From an uncultured Eubacteriales bacterium (GTDB taxonomy: Bacteria > Bacillota > Clostridia > Oscillospirales > Acutalibacteraceae), in contig CAQBRY010000084.1 in assembly GCA_948762645.1 (NCBI GenBank), positions 1 through 7,331 on the forward strand: a stretch of DNA of 7,331 nt. Reading direction: 5' to 3'. The translations under genes were made by a program, and so were the position numbers. The stretch's first letter is position 1. Every line of letters begins with the position of its first letter. Below the pieces are notes generated by a model. That model was not told the DNA's origin. It made no database searches and saw nothing but the letters and a program-made list of their open reading frames with translations. This document shows positions 5,883 to 7,331 of this stretch, in pieces.

Positions 5883-6713
5883 ATGAAAAAAATATTTTTA
5901 ACTTTAACATTAATATTAGCTTTTGTATTATCTATAAATAATTATGTATTTGCAGTTGATGGGATACAATTTATTACGGTTAATGAAAAATCAATGAGAG
6001 CGTACGTAAAAGGTTTAGGAGATACAACAATAGTTATGCTCAGTGGTTGGGGAACAGAGTCGCCAATAGATGATTTTATGCCCTTGGCCGATAAGTTGTC
6101 TTCTGATTATAAAGTAGTAATTTTAGAGTGTTTTGGCTATGGGGAAAGCGATATAACAGTGGACGAGCGTTCAAATCAAGTAATAGTCCAAGAAATTCAT
6201 ACTGCTTTAGAGGAATTAAAGATTAGTCCTCCGTATGTATTAATGCCTCATTCAATGTCGGGGCTTTACAGTTTGTATTATGCAAATAATTATCCCTCTA
6301 AAGTTTTAGGTATAATCGGAATAGATATGTCCTTGCCACAGAAACAACTTGAAAGATGGACTGAAGAAAAATTTGAAGAAACTAAAATAGACCAAGAATC
6401 AAGTGATTTAAATATTTCTATGATAAACCAGTGGAATAAATTTTACGATAATTCTAAAGAATTAAAGGATGTGAAATATCCGCCCTGTTTACCTGTGCTT
6501 GTTTTTCTTGCTACTGAACAAATAGAAAATGTAGATGATATGATAAAGTTCGGTACTATGCAAACATCTTGGACTGGAATTAACACTAACATGATTACAA
6601 ATCTTGATATTCAAAATATTGAAATTTTAGAGGGAAAACATTATTTACATCATAATCGGGTTGATGAGATTGTAAGAATCAGTAAAGAATTTATAGAGAG
6701 TAAAGTAAAATAA
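5883..6713 (+). CDS. Exported alpha/beta hydrolase
   Basis: This intact 276-residue protein begins with a signal sequence: MKK, a hydrophobic core to about residue 19, and a likely cleavage after NNYVFA (about residue 24). It could instead remain anchored. The fold is recognisable from the oxyanion loop region SGWGTESP (54-61), the strand-turn VVILECFGYGESD (78-90), and the nucleophile elbow PHSMSGLYSLYYANNYP with Ser124. The elbow has His in place of the usual first Gly of G-x-S-x-G, a form I associate with clostridial hydrolases of this group. The catalytic His is probably among those in GKHYLHH (251-257); the acid residue is not certain. AAAGGA precedes the ATG by 7 nt. The gene follows the HAD pseudogene by 45 nt and precedes the CAT-like gene by 27 nt. 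Ester or lactone hydrolysis is likely; no substrate can be named. Confidence 0.85.
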   Translation: MKKIFLTLTLILAFVLSINNYVFAVDGIQFITVNEKSMRAYVKGLGDTTIVMLSGWGTESPIDDFMPLADKLSSDYKVVILECFGYGESDITVDERSNQVIVQEIHTALEELKISPPYVLMPHSMSGLYSLYYANNYPSKVLGIIGIDMSLPQKQLERWTEEKFEETKIDQESSDLNISMINQWNKFYDNSKELKDVKYPPCLPVLVFLATEQIENVDDMIKFGTMQTSWTGINTNMITNLDIQNIEILEGKHYLHHNRVDEIVRISKEFIESKVK

Positions 6714-6740
6714 TTTTATATTAAAAGTGAGGGAATAAAT

Positions 6741-7331
6741 ATGAGTTTTAAAAAAATTGATATGGATAATTGGGATAGAAAAGAGAATTATAACTGGTTT
6801 ACAACGAAAAACCGATGCAAAATTAATATGACTATGAATATTGACGTGACGCCGCTAATTAAAATAATTAAAGAAAATAATCTTAGGCATTACCCTGTTT
6901 TTACATATATTGTTTCAAAAGTAGTAAACGCAAATGATGAATTTAAAATGAATTACGATAAAGAAGGAAACTTAGGAATTTACGATATGGTTCACCCTCG
7001 TTATCCGACATTTCATGAAAGCGATAAAAGAATCTCAATATTATGGACAGAATATTCGGAAAATTTTAATGTGTTTTACGATAGATTTATTAATGATATA
7101 AACACCTACGGTGAAAAACGCAGTATGGCAGCTAAAGGAACTTTCCCGCCAAATTGTTTTGATATGAGCTCACTTCCGTGGAGTAGTTTTACAAGTTTTG
7201 ATTGTCCACCTACCAATGGTGTTGTTTGGTTGCCACCATTTGTTATGGTAGGGCTCTTCTTCGAAGATAACGGAAAATTTTTATTACCGGTTTCTATTTC
7301 GGTTCATCATGCCTCGTGCGATGGATACCAT
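6741..7331 (+). CDS. catA: Type A chloramphenicol O-acetyltransferase-like protein, 3' end outside the window
   Basis: CAT enzymes move acetyl from acetyl-CoA to the 3-hydroxyl of chloramphenicol and act as cytoplasmic trimers. The 197 visible codons carry the family from start to active site: IDMDNWDRKENY at the N-terminus, then HYPVFTYIVSKVVN, GIYDMVHPRYPTFHE, ILWTEYSENF, SSLPWSSFTSF with Ser152 (the likely counterpart of Ser148 in CAT III), LPVSISVHHA, and the active site HHASCDGYH with catalytic His190 and Asp194. About 15 to 25 residues should be missing at the right edge. GAGGG lies 8 nt before the ATG, and the gene follows the hydrolase by 27 nt with no terminator between. The protein looks divergent from the classical types (for example YPTFHE, SFDCPPTNG), so other acceptor substrates are possible. 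Family membership is secure; resistance activity is inferred. Confidence 0.9.
   Translation, partial: MSFKKIDMDNWDRKENYNWFTTKNRCKINMTMNIDVTPLIKIIKENNLRHYPVFTYIVSKVVNANDEFKMNYDKEGNLGIYDMVHPRYPTFHESDKRISILWTEYSENFNVFYDRFINDINTYGEKRSMAAKGTFPPNCFDMSSLPWSSFTSFDCPPTNGVVWLPPFVMVGLFFEDNGKFLLPVSISVHHASCDGYH

Noticed and set aside
1..7331. CRISPR array, tRNA or rRNA genes
   Set aside because: No regularly spaced direct repeats, no tRNA-like arm pattern and no rRNA-like stretches were seen on reading through.

Overview
The window is AT-rich DNA of low-GC Gram-positive (clostridial Firmicutes) type: codon use favours AGA, ATA and TTA, Shine-Dalgarno sites are strong, one promoter is close to the sigma-A consensus, and intrinsic terminators are present. 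TGG encodes Trp throughout and every complete gene ends in TAA, so the standard code fits. A more precise assignment is not possible from the sequence.

Left part (1-1420, minus strand): the end of a mobile element of the TnpX/Tn4451 kind. From upstream to downstream in the direction of transcription it holds a broken sigma-70-region-4-like gene (about 1340-950), an unrecognised open stretch (916-668), a small TnpW-type protein (667-470), and the N-terminus of a serine recombinase that runs off the left edge (419-1). The recombinase has no canonical start codon in frame. The sigma-like gene has an in-frame TAA and a CCC-TAG +1 frame break, so this half of the element looks decayed.

Middle (1420-1800): a non-coding divide rich in inverted repeats, with two hairpins followed by U-runs that would stop leftward transcription.

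Right part (1803-7331, plus strand): what looks like one operon of antibiotic-resistance type. A promoter (1803-1831) leads into a roughly 220-nt leader that carries a 6-codon ORF (MRNFSC), an intrinsic terminator just before the first gene, and a segment complementary both to the leader-ORF tail and to the terminator. This is the layout of a drug-sensing ribosome-stalling attenuator. The genes follow with gaps of 12 to 45 nt and no visible internal terminator: an intact Lsa-type ABC-F ribosome-protection protein; an ABC exporter broken by a one-base insertion and a TAA; a GmhB/HisB-N-like HAD phosphatase broken by a TGA in place of a motif Gly; an intact secreted or lipid-anchored alpha/beta hydrolase; and a chloramphenicol-acetyltransferase-like gene cut by the right edge.

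Taken together, two protein families linked to drugs of the ribosomal peptidyl-transferase centre (ABC-F and CAT) sit in one transcription unit behind a translation-sensing attenuator and next to a transposon recombinase. Several flanking genes have already decayed while the ABC-F, the hydrolase and the visible CAT part stay open.
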